In this document: positions 33,658 to 42,938 of the stretch, one piece after another
Position numbering within the stretch: position 1 is the first letter of the stretch
How the letters are laid out: every line of letters begins with the position of its first letter
Assembly: GCA_041736155.1 (NCBI GenBank)
Contig: JBGSUL010000123.1
Coordinates: 45,862 to 109,861 of the forward strand
Length of the DNA: 64,000 nucleotides
Source: JANPLN01 sp041736155
GTDB taxonomy: Bacteria; Bdellovibrionota; Bdellovibrionia; Bdellovibrionales; JAGQZY01
Reading direction: 5' to 3'
The notes under the pieces: model-generated
Databases searched by the model: none
The model's input: only the letters and a program-made list of their open reading frames with translations
What the model was told of the DNA's origin: nothing
Position numbers and translations under genes: made by a program

Positions 33658-34656
33658 ATGAGTCTAACGATCTGTACCGTGGTTTACAACGAAGAAAAAA
33701 ATGTGGAGAACATCGCTCAAAATATCGATTGGGTTCGTGCCAAGTGTCCAACCGTGCCCATTCTTGTGATTGATAATGCATCGACAGACAAAACAGTGGC
33801 GCATTTGCAAAAAACAGGCGTGTGGGAACACGTGACCTTTCTTCCGCGCCACAAAAACCATCTGGGAGAAGCTCGTCAGCAGGCTGTGGAATATTGTCAA
33901 ACAGAGTGGCTGTGCTTTGTCGATGCCGACTGCACACTGTCTCCTCATTGGATAGAGCAGGCTCAAAAAAGTATTCAAAACCTTCCATCGCAGGTAGCGG
34001 GAGTGGGGGGATGTTGGATTCCGGCGGGTCCCTGGGCCGCGTCTTATCAAAGTTTATTTACCACGGTATGGGGCCATGGCGGGCAAGCTTATTTGAAAAA
34101 ACCGAGGAACCCAGCGCCGGTTGCACATCTTCCTTCTGCCGTCTTGATTTATCGCAAGGATTTTTTAGTCAAGGCGGGAGGGTTTAGTGGCGAGTGTCAG
34201 TTTGTCGGTGAAGATTTGCAGATGAGTCACAAGCTGCGCGAAGCCGGGGGCATACTTCTTCTGGATCCCGCTTTAAACTTTCAACATTGTTTGCCAGGAG
34301 AATATTCCCTGTGGTGGGAAAAGATGTGGAGATATGGGACAGCCCGCGGAAAAATGGCGTGGCAGGATCCTAAGGTGTGGAAACAGGGTGGTTTGTGGTC
34401 CTGGTCTTTTTTAGCAGTTTTTCTTTTGGGCTTTGTGTTGGTGCCGCAATTAACGACGGGATTATTTTTTTTCTATTTACTTTTTTGTGCTGGGGTTTGT
34501 TGGTGGTCTTCTGCGCAGGGTTGGCTAACGGTGTATCTATTGATGTTAGGAACGCATTGGTTTTACGCCGTGGGAATGTTCTGGGGTTTGCTGAAAGCTG
34601 CCGCCATCGATGGTTTAAAGTGGCGGCCGTTTTCCCCACGCCCACATAGAGCATAA
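33658..34656 (+). CDS. family 2 glycosyltransferase with C-terminal membrane helices
   Basis: 332 residues. GT-A fold: TICTVVYNEEKNVENIAQNI, VIDNASTDKT, and the DxD motif CFVDADCTLSP (about 83-90); acceptor-side ED motif in GEDLQMSHKLREAG (about 182). Two or three hydrophobic helices at about 245-315 anchor it to the inner membrane. The last 287 bases overlap, antisense, the 3' part of the next glycosyltransferase gene. Donor and acceptor unknown; cluster context suggests exopolysaccharide or O-chain synthesis. Confidence 0.88.
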   Translation: MSLTICTVVYNEEKNVENIAQNIDWVRAKCPTVPILVIDNASTDKTVAHLQKTGVWEHVTFLPRHKNHLGEARQQAVEYCQTEWLCFVDADCTLSPHWIEQAQKSIQNLPSQVAGVGGCWIPAGPWAASYQSLFTTVWGHGGQAYLKKPRNPAPVAHLPSAVLIYRKDFLVKAGGFSGECQFVGEDLQMSHKLREAGGILLLDPALNFQHCLPGEYSLWWEKMWRYGTARGKMAWQDPKVWKQGGLWSWSFLAVFLLGFVLVPQLTTGLFFFYLLFCAGVCWWSSAQGWLTVYLLMLGTHWFYAVGMFWGLLKAAAIDGLKWRPFSPRPHRA

Positions 34657-35452
34657 GTAGCGGCCAATATTTTCGCGTTTGCGAAAAGTCTTCCGAGAGA
34701 TGGAGAAATCGTTGTTTCCACAAGCGAGCGGGTGGGTGCGCAGGTGCAGAGGGCTGCAAACCTTGACGCCACGATTTTTTAAGTAAAACGGGGAAGGTGA
34801 CATGTGGAGTGTGGATGACACTCCATGTGGAGCTGAGAATCAGTCCCAGACTGTGCTTTTGCCACTGTTGCGAAAAGGAATATTCTTCCCCGGCCTGTCG
34901 CAGATTTTCGTCGAAGAGAATTTGATACTTTTGAATTTCTCTCCTTGGAAAAAAACAACAGCCACCGAGTAAAACGGTGGGGGCGAGTTGCTGGTTGCGA
35001 CGATTTTTTAACCACGTGTTGCACATATAATTATAAAAAGGATCTAATTTGTGCGATGACGCCGCGCTGTCGAGGTAAAAACCGCCGCCGCCCAATTGAG
35101 GATGGGCTTGGTGAAAGAGAAAAAGCGAATGCAAATAGTTAGTGCGGGGCAGAGAACAATCTTCGTCGAGAAAAAGTAACAGCCCACCCTGAGCCTGCTG
35201 AATTCCTGCATTGCGAGCGGCAGAAATTCCGGGTTTAGGGCAATCGATGAAGCGTGCCGAGAGTGTAGCGATGAGTTTTTGCCATCCCTTAGGTAGCTCG
35301 GGCTTTCCCTTTTGCGAAGATTTGTCTTTTTCTACGGTATGACAAATCAGGATTTCAAAACTGGGCGCATTTATTTGTTGTTGCAAAGAGAACAACAAAG
35401 TTCGCAGGTGGCTGATTCTGAGTAGTGAAGGTACAATGATAGAAATCTGCAT
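34370..35452 (-). CDS. family 2 glycosyltransferase, tail overprinted on convergent gene
   Basis: 360 residues. IIVPSLLRISHLRTLLFSL, GISAARNAGIQQAQGGLLLFLDEDCSLP (DxD-like DED at about 96) and LLGGCCFFPRREI fit GT2. The core ends near residue 265; the last 95 residues are basic, Lys/Pro/Thr-rich and low in structure, and are encoded entirely antisense to the C-terminal membrane helices of the plus-strand GT. That tail may be functional or simply a stop codon lost into the neighbour. Coupled to the next upstream GT gene by a one-base TAATG overlap. Confidence 0.82.
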   Translation of the reverse strand: MQISIIVPSLLRISHLRTLLFSLQQQINAPSFEILICHTVEKDKSSQKGKPELPKGWQKLIATLSARFIDCPKPGISAARNAGIQQAQGGLLLFLDEDCSLPRTNYLHSLFLFHQAHPQLGGGGFYLDSAASSHKLDPFYNYMCNTWLKNRRNQQLAPTVLLGGCCFFPRREIQKYQILFDENLRQAGEEYSFSQQWQKHSLGLILSSTWSVIHTPHVTFPVLLKKSWRQGLQPSAPAHPPARLWKQRFLHLSEDFSQTRKYWPLLMLYVGVGKTAATLNHRWRQLSANPRTFPRRKTNAFLTSIDTPLANPAQKTTNKPQHKKVNRKKIIPSLIAAPTQSPKEKLLKKTRTTNHPVSTP

Positions 35453-36516
35453 TAACGAAGCCCGACAGTTTTAAGCACAAGCCAACCCATTTTTTTACTA
35501 ATCAAAAATAAACGGAGTTTAATTTTGATTGGAAGCGATAGATTTTTGTTCCAACCTGGAGGTATTTCTTGCAGTGATGTAAGAAAACCGTTTACAGGCG
35601 ATAGAGCTTGTTGAATCCACCAAAGTGCATGCTGTAACCTCCGCAATGCACGTTGGAGAACTCTTTTATCAAAATGCTCGAGAATTTCTCGAAAAAAAAG
35701 TAGCAGAGTCGGCCGCTGAAAGAGCGTTGCTTTGTAGCTTGTCATAAAAAATAAAGCATAACACTCCAGCGCCCAGCGCAGGGACGTGGGTTGAATATGC
35801 GTGAGAGCAGAAATTTTTTTTAGAGGATGCGCATACATTTGCGTCTGGAGAGCGGCGCCGCGGCCTTGGCGAGAAGCCTTTCGCAGCAATGAATACAATC
35901 CCATGGAAGTACGATGTTCTAGGGTTAGATCTTTATAAAACCCCAAAGGTCCATATTTGAGTGCGAGAAGAGTATTGAGAGGCGTTTCGCTACCACCATA
36001 GGTGATTTCTTCGGTAAAAAAGTATCCCGGCACAAAGACATTTTTTTTGTAGGAAGCATTGCCACCTAAGAGCGCGTGGCTTCGTTCGTGCGGGATCAGA
36101 TTAGCTTCGATCCACAACTCATTATTTATTTGGTAAACGCGATCCCAAAAGGATGACTGGGATGCCAACACATACGGTCCCCCCAGGGCAGCCAGTTGTG
36201 GATTTTGTTGATGAAGATCGTAATGTTTCTGTACAAAGTGCGGCGATATGATCAGACAATCGTCATCAATAAAAAGCACGACGGAGCCAAGGGCGGCGCG
36301 AACACCTGTATTGCGCGCCCAGTTGACGCCTGTTTGCGGAGCGACAAGAATTTTGAGTTGTGGAGAGGGGGATACGGGGCAGTGTGCTGCATCTTCCTTA
36401 GTATTGTAGACGATAAGGATTTCCATCGGTGTTGTTACAATTTGTGATTGCAGTGAACCTACCAGCTTGACAAGGCTTTGCGGTCTGTTCAGAGTGGGCA
36501 CGACAATGGAAATCAT
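35452..36516 (-). CDS. family 2 glycosyltransferase
   Basis: 354 residues. Starts MISIVVPTLNRPQSL; TGVNWARNTGVRAALGSVVLFIDDDCLI holds the DDD form of the DxD metal motif (about 95-98); YGGSETPLNTLLALKYG is the acceptor region. C-terminal 120 residues are helical and basic (RRLQHALWWIQQAL), suggesting membrane association. First gene of a two-gene transcript with the GT at 34370-35452. Divergent from the GT at 36545. Confidence 0.87.
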   Translation of the reverse strand: MISIVVPTLNRPQSLVKLVGSLQSQIVTTPMEILIVYNTKEDAAHCPVSPSPQLKILVAPQTGVNWARNTGVRAALGSVVLFIDDDCLIISPHFVQKHYDLHQQNPQLAALGGPYVLASQSSFWDRVYQINNELWIEANLIPHERSHALLGGNASYKKNVFVPGYFFTEEITYGGSETPLNTLLALKYGPLGFYKDLTLEHRTSMGLYSLLRKASRQGRGAALQTQMYAHPLKKISALTHIQPTSLRWALECYALFFMTSYKATLFQRPTLLLFFREILEHFDKRVLQRALRRLQHALWWIQQALSPVNGFLTSLQEIPPGWNKNLSLPIKIKLRLFLISKKMGWLVLKTVGLR

Positions 36517-36544
36517 TTTCCAAAACTACTGACAAGGAACAGGC

Positions 36545-38074
36545 ATGTCAACTTGGGTGAGTCCCTATCGTGAAGGACGACGTTATATTTTATCGTTTCC
36601 CGCAACGACCAGCGTCGCTCCTTTTGCTTCACTTAACGGAACCCTTCGCCAAGGTTTTTGGACTCCACAATCGACTCTTCATTCCCTGCGCAAAGCCCAA
36701 CGCAGTGGTTATCGCGCTGTGGTTTTCCCAGCACATGCCCTGGAGCATGCGGCCATCAACGAATTCATATCAGCAGCTCTGGAGTTGGGGATGCAGGTTA
36801 ATGTGCAAATCCATCGCGGGACATCATTGCCGAATCTGTTGGCGTTGCAACAGCGATATCCGTTGACACTGGAGTATTGGTGCGAAACCGAATGGCCAGA
36901 GTGGTCGACACTGGCTGAGCTGAGTGCCGCTGTCGAGGTGAAGATCGTGGCGCGCAAAAAAAATCCGCTTCTTACAAAGTGGCAAAACATTCCACCGTCT
37001 TTTCGCGAGCGCTGTGAGTTTTATATTCCTCATCAGGATACAGCCCAAAAACGTTTATCGCCGCGTGCAGTGATGCGTTTTATCGAGTCTGTGCAAAAAA
37101 CCGATCCGTCTTTCCAGGTGCGAGCGACGTCGGGCATTGATCTTTATGAGTCACGCATTCCAGAAGCGGCAGAGCTAGAGCCTATCCATGGGCCGATTTA
37201 TCAATCACCCCCACGGTTACAGCCAAAGGTGTCGGTGGTGATACCGGTGTACAACAACGGTTTGTATTTGCTGAACACTCTTCGCCATTTAGAAAAACAA
37301 ACGGTTTCGCCAGAAACCTACGAAGTGGTGATAGTCGACGATGGCAGTTCCGATCGCATCAGTGAGAGTTTACCTGATTTAATCAAAGAGATGAAAATAC
37401 CGATCACACTTTTGTATTACCCACGTTTGCGCAAGCGGCAAATGGGCGACAGTCAGTTCCGTGCAGGACTGGCACGTAATTATGGGGTGAAGTTTGCGCG
37501 CGGCGAGATTTTGGCTTTTTTAGATTCCGATATTCTCACGCCGTCAGATTTTATTGCAAAGACTCAGGATTTGCACCGCCAACATCAAGTGGTGCAGTGG
37601 CGCCGTGAATATCTGCGCCAAGAATTCTCCTCAGCCAATCAATCTTACGAAGCCATTCAGTTAGAAAAACAGTGTTATGTCCCTGAGCAAGGTTATTGGC
37701 ATCGTTTTTACAAGGACGCAGAAGAAAAAGGCTGGCAAAACATCCCCGACGGATGGAAGTACGCCTGCACTTACGCCTTTTCCATGCACAAAAAAACGTT
37801 TCAAGACGCCGGGTGGTTTCGCAAAACATTTTGTTTTTATGGACTCGAAGATACCGATTTAGGCTGGCGTTTAGCAAAAGGCGGATACAGTTTTCACCTG
37901 GAGTCGACGCCGGTGTATCATCTTTATCATGAGGACATCCGCTCAGAATTTTTCAACTCCTCCTTTCGCCGCCAAAAACTCCTAAAAAGCACAGCAGAGA
38001 TTTTTTTCTACAACAATCTGTCGCCCGACATCTACCGCGTTTTTCAATATTTGCTCAACAGCTGGATCTTCTAA
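36545..38074 (+). CDS. two-domain protein: degenerate TIM-barrel-like region plus family 2 glycosyltransferase
   Basis: 509 residues. C-terminal part (about 228-490) is a GT2 enzyme: VSVVIPVYNNGLYLLNTLRHLEKQ, VIVDDGSSD, RNYGVKFARGEILAFLDSDILTP (DxD as DSD) and GLEDTDLGWRLAKGG. The N-terminal 200 residues resemble the half-barrel of radical SAM/SPASM proteins in rhythm (TLHSLRKAQRSGYRAVVFPAH; INEFISAALELGMQVNVQIHRG), but the iron-sulfur CxxxCxxC is absent. The resemblance is an impression. Close in style to GT2 enzymes that modify peptides or surface sugars. Confidence 0.82.
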   Translation: MSTWVSPYREGRRYILSFPATTSVAPFASLNGTLRQGFWTPQSTLHSLRKAQRSGYRAVVFPAHALEHAAINEFISAALELGMQVNVQIHRGTSLPNLLALQQRYPLTLEYWCETEWPEWSTLAELSAAVEVKIVARKKNPLLTKWQNIPPSFRERCEFYIPHQDTAQKRLSPRAVMRFIESVQKTDPSFQVRATSGIDLYESRIPEAAELEPIHGPIYQSPPRLQPKVSVVIPVYNNGLYLLNTLRHLEKQTVSPETYEVVIVDDGSSDRISESLPDLIKEMKIPITLLYYPRLRKRQMGDSQFRAGLARNYGVKFARGEILAFLDSDILTPSDFIAKTQDLHRQHQVVQWRREYLRQEFSSANQSYEAIQLEKQCYVPEQGYWHRFYKDAEEKGWQNIPDGWKYACTYAFSMHKKTFQDAGWFRKTFCFYGLEDTDLGWRLAKGGYSFHLESTPVYHLYHEDIRSEFFNSSFRRQKLLKSTAEIFFYNNLSPDIYRVFQYLLNSWIF

Positions 38075-38172
38075 AGAGGGTTGGCAACCTTCTTCCCAAT
38101 GGTGGTTTTTTATAAACAGACGGTCTTGTTATCTCTTAATATTTAGAAAAAGCTAAAAGAGAGGAGGTACTT

Positions 38173-38592
38173 ATGAAGTACTTAATAAAAATGAGTCTCT
38201 GTTTTACTTTGATAGTCCTTGGATCTTTTTCCCAGGCTGCACCAACAAATGGGGGATATGATAACACGCGTCTCATAGGGAATATCACTTTTCGTAAGAA
38301 TTTAGAGAAAGAAAAAATACTCGAAATCATGAATAAAATTAAAGAAGAATTTCCTGATTTTGAAAAACTTTTGGTGCGAAGAAGTGGCCCAGAGAGCGTT
38401 GGTTTTGACTTTGAATATCTTCCAAAGAAAAGAATGGTTTCCAAAGAATTTGGCCAAATGATGAAAACCTTTGTGAATAATAAGTTTGGTTCTGGGACCA
38501 TTTCTCGTTGGAGTATAACTTCTGAAGTTTTTTGGATTAAAAAGGAGGGTATAAAAGTGAAAGAAAGTTCACGTTTGGAAGCATCTCTCTAG
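38173..38592 (+). CDS. small exported protein
   Basis: 139 residues preceded by AGAGGAGG. Signal peptide 1-22 (FSQA-A). Mature part has one helix (KEKILEIMNKIKEEFPDFEKLL) and beta segments, about 12 kDa, no cysteines. No family recognised. Stands alone between the GT cluster and mazG. Confidence 0.75.
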   Translation: MKYLIKMSLCFTLIVLGSFSQAAPTNGGYDNTRLIGNITFRKNLEKEKILEIMNKIKEEFPDFEKLLVRRSGPESVGFDFEYLPKKRMVSKEFGQMMKTFVNNKFGSGTISRWSITSEVFWIKKEGIKVKESSRLEASL

Positions 38593-38712
38593 CGAGGCAT
38601 TCATTTTAGTTATTTGAGTTTTGAGATTTTATTTGTCGCTGTGGATTTGCCTTCCTGAGTGAAGCGACGGATCTCGCGGGGAGATGGAGGCCCTTCGCTT
38701 TGCTGAGGAAGT

Positions 38713-39528
38713 CTAAGAGGTTCTAGCTTTTTTGGTTTTCTTTTTTTGTGCGGGTTTCTTGAGGGCTTTCTTCGCCTGTGACCAGAGGACTTCTTTTTTC
38801 TTTTCTGTGAGTTGGCAGAAATCTTCCCAAGAGAGTCCTGAGATTTCGTGGGATTTGCGAATGCGGTCTACCACTTTGCGATTGGAGAGGCGTAAGGCTT
38901 TTTCTGGGTCGATTTGTAGGAAGCGTGCAATTTGCGCTAGCGTGAATAAAGAGTCGCCGATCTCTTCTTCTTGATTCTTTTTGTCTTTGCTTTTGAGGGC
39001 GCGTTGCAGTTCGCGGGTTTCGGAAAGGAATTGTTTAAAAACTTCGGAAGTTTTTTTCCAATCAAATTTAATGGTTCTTGTCTTTTTGCCGATTTTTACT
39101 GCGCTCAATAGCGCGGGGAAGTTGGTCGGCATGACGAAAATGGCGGAAGAGCCTACCTTTTTGTTTTTATTGGTTTCCCAACGCAAACTGACCCCTTGAT
39201 CGGTGAGAGCTTCTTTGTCGGCAGAAAAAACATGCGGATGGCGCTCGATCATTTTGGCGCTGAGGTGGTGAATCACATCGTCGAGATTAAACAGTCCTTT
39301 TTCTTCGGCCATTTGCGCCTGAAAAACGACCTGGAAAAGTAAGTCGCCCAGTTCTTCCATCACATCGTTCTGGGTTTTGTGGAGAATGGCGTCTTCCAGC
39401 TCGAGGGCTTCTTCTACGGCAAACGGAGTCAAGCTTTGTGGGGTTTGTTCGCGATCCCATGGGCATCCTTGGGGACTGCGAAGGGTGGCCATGACTTTTT
39501 TAAGATCATCAAGAGTTTGTCTTTTCAT
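38713..39528 (-). CDS. mazG: nucleoside triphosphate pyrophosphohydrolase MazG
   Basis: 271 residues, full length with two MazG domains. LRSPQGCPWDREQTPQSLTPFAVEEALELEDAI contains the conserved C-P-W-D-x-x-Q-T and E-E-x-x-E; EELGDLLFQVVFQAQMAEE completes the metal site (E-x-x-E...E-x-x-D). A second EEEIGDSLFTLAQIARFL lies at about 189-206. C-terminus is a Lys/Ala-rich tail. Hydrolyses non-canonical or excess NTPs. Divergent from ybeY with only 18 bases between starts. Confidence 0.93.
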   Translation of the reverse strand: MKRQTLDDLKKVMATLRSPQGCPWDREQTPQSLTPFAVEEALELEDAILHKTQNDVMEELGDLLFQVVFQAQMAEEKGLFNLDDVIHHLSAKMIERHPHVFSADKEALTDQGVSLRWETNKNKKVGSSAIFVMPTNFPALLSAVKIGKKTRTIKFDWKKTSEVFKQFLSETRELQRALKSKDKKNQEEEIGDSLFTLAQIARFLQIDPEKALRLSNRKVVDRIRKSHEISGLSWEDFCQLTEKKKEVLWSQAKKALKKPAQKKKTKKARTS

Positions 39529-39546
39529 GGAAGATCCTTTAGTGAT

Positions 39547-40071
39547 ATGCCTTTAGTTATGAAGTTCTACGTTATCAATAACACATCATGGAAGTTGCCA
39601 GAAGCCTTTTTGCAATGGAATCTGAAGCACTTTACAAAAGCGTTGAAAGTTCGCCACGCAAAGGATCTTAAAAAACAATTGGGAATCGTGTTGGTCGGCA
39701 ACGAAGAAATACGCCGATTGAACCGCAAGTATCGTGGAAAAAACAAAATCACCGATGTGTTGAGTTTTGCTACAGATGAAAAAGGGGGTCCCTTTTTAGG
39801 CGATATCGTTTTGTGCGTGCCGCGCATTCAAAAACAGGCACGTCAGCACCAGCTGCACGATGTCGAAGAGTTCTCTTATCTTTTGTTGCATGGCTTGCTG
39901 CATTTACTGGGCTATGACCACGAAAAATCAGCGGCCGAAGAGAAAAAAATGTTTCGCCTGCAAGATAAACTGTTTGCAGATTTACAAGATCGCGATATCT
40001 TGGGCGCCGTTGCGAAAATAAGCCAAAAATCTGGACAAAAAGTAAGGCGGAAGAGTGGAAAAAAAGCGTAG
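39547..40071 (+). CDS. ybeY: endoribonuclease YbeY (16S rRNA 3' maturation)
   Basis: 174 residues from the ATG at 39547; an ATG at 39559 is possible, while a longer frame from 39379 would run over the mazG promoter and coding region. The zinc motif HGLLHLLGYDHE (H-x3-H-x5-H) is complete, and NRKYRGKNKITDVLSFA, FLGDIVLCV are family signatures. A Lys-rich tail (KSGQKVRRKSGKKA) extends beyond the usual end. Acts in rRNA processing and ribosome quality control. Its last 17 bases overlap the likely GTG start of prfB. Confidence 0.93.
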   Translation: MPLVMKFYVINNTSWKLPEAFLQWNLKHFTKALKVRHAKDLKKQLGIVLVGNEEIRRLNRKYRGKNKITDVLSFATDEKGGPFLGDIVLCVPRIQKQARQHQLHDVEEFSYLLLHGLLHLLGYDHEKSAAEEKKMFRLQDKLFADLQDRDILGAVAKISQKSGQKVRRKSGKKA

Positions 40072-41180
40072 TTTAGTCACCCATTACAACGAGAGCAAAA
40101 GCCAGATCGCCGTCATGACTACAAAAGTCGAAGATCTGCGGAGGTCTCTTTGACTTGGACAGTAAGTTCAAGCAACTGGAAGAGTTAAAACACAAATCGG
40201 AAAACCCACAAGTTTGGCAAAATCCGTCGCTGATGCAAAAAATCAATCAAGATATTTCAATTCTCGAAAAAACCACAGGGCAGTGGAAAGATCTTAAAAC
40301 TCGAACCGAAGACGCTCTCGTTATGCTCGATATGGCCCAAGAAGCCGAAGATGAGGACACCTTTCAAGAGGTGAGTGCAGAAATTCTGCGTTTAAATAAA
40401 GAGATGGATGAGTTGGAGCTCAAGCGTTTGCTGGATGGCGAAACCGACATGAACAGTACGTTTTTATCCATCAATTCGGGCGCCGGTGGAACAGAAGCCT
40501 GTGATTGGGCCAGCATGCTGATGCGCATGTATGTGCGCTACGCCGAAAAAAATGGTTATCGTGTGGAGGTTCTGGAGCAGACCGATGGTGATGGTGCCGG
40601 AATCAAATCGGTGACCATGAACATTCAAGGTCCTTATGCTTATGGCTATCTCAAAGCGGAGACAGGTGTCCATCGTTTGGTGCGCATCAGCCCCTTCGAT
40701 TCCAATGCTCGCCGTCACACCAGTTTTGCGTCGGTGTTTGCATGGCCTGAGGTGGATGACTCTATTCAAATTGATATCAAAACCGAAGATCTCAAAATCG
40801 ATACTTACCGTGCCGGTGGCTCGGGCGGACAGCACGTGAACAAGACAGACTCAGCTGTGCGAATCACACACATGCCGACAGGCATTGTGGTGCAATGTCA
40901 GAACGAGCGCAGCCAACACGCCAACCGCGATCGCGCCATGAAAATGTTAAAAGCCGCCATGTACGAGCGTGAGTTGGAAGAGCGCCAAAAAGAAAAAGAT
41001 AAGCTAAACTCCACAAAGAGTGCGAACGAGTGGGGAAGTCAGATTCGCTCCTACGTGTTGCATCCGTATCAGCTGGTCAAAGACCATCGCACTGATTACG
41101 AAACCAGCCAATCGCAAGATGTGCTGGATGGCGATTTGCAACCGTATATCAATGAGTATTTAAAATCGCTCAAGGTTTAA
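40055..41180 (+). CDS. prfB: peptide chain release factor 2, made by programmed +1 frameshift
   Basis: Two frames joined: 40055-40150, then a +1 slip at CTT TGA C (40148-40154), then 40152-41180, giving 374 residues. The zero frame from GTG 40055 (after AAGGCGG) reads to KVEDLRRSL-stop, which aligns with the E. coli segment before its shift (ending DVLRGYL); an ATG at 40115 would leave only 12 codons before the slip. The second frame has GAGGTEACDWA, SPFDSNARRHTSFASV, and the peptidyl-transferase GGQ in AGGSGGQHVNKTDSAV. SPF is the RF2 tripeptide reading UGA/UAA. A UGA stop in the zero frame makes expression autoregulated. Confidence 0.95.
40140..40154 (+). promoter_or_regulatory. prfB +1 frameshift signal
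   Basis: Internal Shine-Dalgarno-like GGAGG (40140-40144), three bases (TCT), then the slippery CTT followed by TGA and C (40148-40154). Same order and spacing as the classic AGGGGG-TAT-CTT-TGA-C site. Confidence 0.93.
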
Positions 41181-41186
41181 CTTTTG

Positions 41187-42002
41187 ATGTATTCAAATAT
41201 TCCTTTTGAAGAGTTTTTATCAAAACATATGAGCGCCTTGGAGAAGGATCAGCCAAGACATAATCTTTTTTTGGGGATCATCAATAGAGCGAAAGCCGAC
41301 CCTTCGGCTGTCAGATATTGGAGTTTGGGTGAGGGCGCGGCCTGTGCGATTCAAACCCCGCCGAATTTCCTTGTTCTGGGAGATTTGAGCAAAAAACAAT
41401 GTGATGAGTTTGCAAAAATCATACAGAAATTGGATTTTATTGGCTGCTTGGGGTCGGGCGATAGTGCCGAGAGACTGGCACAGAGTCTGACAGAGATGGG
41501 CATCATACATGCGCTCGAGGTGCCACAAAGAATTTATGTACTTGAGAAGCAACCGAAATATCCTGACTGTGAAGGTCAGGGGCGCAAATATCGTCCACAA
41601 GATAGGGATCTCTTTTGCGATTGGTTTTACCATTTTTCTAATGAGGCAACGCCACATGAAACTGCACCGGAGAAGGAAAGAATAAAAAAAATGTTCGCGG
41701 ATATACCTGTATTCTTTTGGGTGGTAGACGGGAAGCCCGTATCCATGGCGTCGATAAATAGAGAAACAAAAGACGGTTCAAATATCAGTTTTGTTTTTAC
41801 TCCCCCGGAACTTCGCGGGCGAGGTTATGCAGGATCTGTCACGGCCTATGCTTGTGAAAATGCCTTCAAAGAAGGAAAGAAAATCTGTTTTCTTTATACA
41901 GACCTGCGTAACCCTATTTCAAATAAAGTTTATCAAAAAATTGGCTTTTATAGCTGGTGCGACTCAAAGATATACAAGCGCGTGAATCCAGCTGGCGGAT
42001 AG
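41187..42002 (+). CDS. GNAT-family N-acetyltransferase
   Basis: 271 residues (ATG 41187, directly after a TTG also in frame). C-terminal GNAT fold about 135-265: VDGKPVSMASINRETKDGSNISFVFTPPELRGRGYAGSVTAYACENAFKEG includes motif A (R-G-x-G-x-A) for acetyl-CoA; NPISNKVYQKIGFY is motif B. The N-terminal 130 residues are a second, weakly GNAT-like part, as in tandem GNAT enzymes. Six bases after prfB, but functional link is unlikely. Substrate unknown. Confidence 0.82.
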   Translation: MYSNIPFEEFLSKHMSALEKDQPRHNLFLGIINRAKADPSAVRYWSLGEGAACAIQTPPNFLVLGDLSKKQCDEFAKIIQKLDFIGCLGSGDSAERLAQSLTEMGIIHALEVPQRIYVLEKQPKYPDCEGQGRKYRPQDRDLFCDWFYHFSNEATPHETAPEKERIKKMFADIPVFFWVVDGKPVSMASINRETKDGSNISFVFTPPELRGRGYAGSVTAYACENAFKEGKKICFLYTDLRNPISNKVYQKIGFYSWCDSKIYKRVNPAGG

Positions 42003-42280
42003 AATTTAAGCTTTTAGTAATAGTTTGAGCGTTAAATGACGATGATTTTTTGGATGAGTCAGGCTTGAAGGATCCCTCGGCACACAACGTACAAAAATAC
42101 AAAATTTGTCCATTTTCATAGGATTTGTTTCTTTAAAACTCATACAGTTGTTTAAAAATGGCATGTTGTAATTGTTCAGCCTAAGAAGGCTAACCAAAGT
42201 CGAGGCCTGTTTCGTTTAATTCAAGACTCTGATACTCTAACTCAACGATCATTCATAGAAATTAACAGACATGTGAGTTT

Positions 42281-42871
42281 ATGAATTACCTACTTATCTT
42301 TTTCGCAATTTTTAATTCTAGCTCCACGTTGGCCATGCAAAACGCATGGATTGCTAAAAATAGTGTTGAACTATCATCGAATCAGATCTGGATAGATGGT
42401 GTGGCTTCCGCGCCACTAAAATGTCCACATCTTAAAAAAGCTGAATTTGGGAAGCTCACTATTCGCACAATTCAACTCGTGCTCAATTGCTCCAATGACT
42501 ACTCGGGGGGCATTTTCGTAGGTGATGAGGCTCTTGCTCAATTGGATGGTGATGCGGGGGATGCCTGGGACAAGCAGACACTTTTATTTTTTGATGATGA
42601 ATCCAAATCTTTAATTTTGTCGCGACTTGTATACTCTATTTCAGATCCCAGGATTGAGTGTGATGGATTTTCTAAAGATCAATTAAAAGAGCAAGGGTGG
42701 TCAGACGAGAAGATAAGTAGCTGTGTTGCGGGAAAAATCCGTTGCAATAAATCTGAAACGTTTCAAAAGTGGAATCAAGAGAGCCAAAGTTTCGCGCCGT
42801 TTGAGTTTAAAGGCAAGGTTCCGGCAAGAAAACTCAATCCGTTCAAGGCCTATCTCAAGAGTTGTAAATAA
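42281..42871 (+). CDS. exported protein of unknown function
   Basis: 196 residues, signal peptide 1-18 (STLA-M). Six cysteines in the mature part (KCPH, LNC, IEC, SSC, IRC, SC) likely form disulfides. No family recognised. Preceded by a 278-base interval without an obvious gene. Confidence 0.72.
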   Translation: MNYLLIFFAIFNSSSTLAMQNAWIAKNSVELSSNQIWIDGVASAPLKCPHLKKAEFGKLTIRTIQLVLNCSNDYSGGIFVGDEALAQLDGDAGDAWDKQTLLFFDDESKSLILSRLVYSISDPRIECDGFSKDQLKEQGWSDEKISSCVAGKIRCNKSETFQKWNQESQSFAPFEFKGKVPARKLNPFKAYLKSCK

Positions 42872-42894
42872 AGAATAAAAAAATATAAATCTAC

Positions 42895-42919
42895 AGTTCA
42901 CTATCGTAGCGGCAGTGAG
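42895..42919. repeat. REP-like palindrome, family A copy 1
   Basis: AGTTCACTATCGTAGCGGCA then GTGAG; arms CACT/AGTG around a core CGTAGCGGC. A near-identical copy lies at 45372-45396 and partial ones at 43358-43372 and 63822-63837. Located between convergent genes. Confidence 0.75.
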
Positions 42920-42938
42920 TGTAGGTATTAAAGCTAAG

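Noticed and set aside
37979..37992. TCCTAAAAAG inside a glycosyltransferase gene as another giant-hairpin end
   Set aside because: No inverted partner nearby and it is fully explained as coding sequence.
40115..40150. ATG at 40115 as the prfB start
   Set aside because: Would leave 12 codons before the frameshift and lacks a ribosome site; the GTG at 40055 gives a leader that aligns with known RF2.
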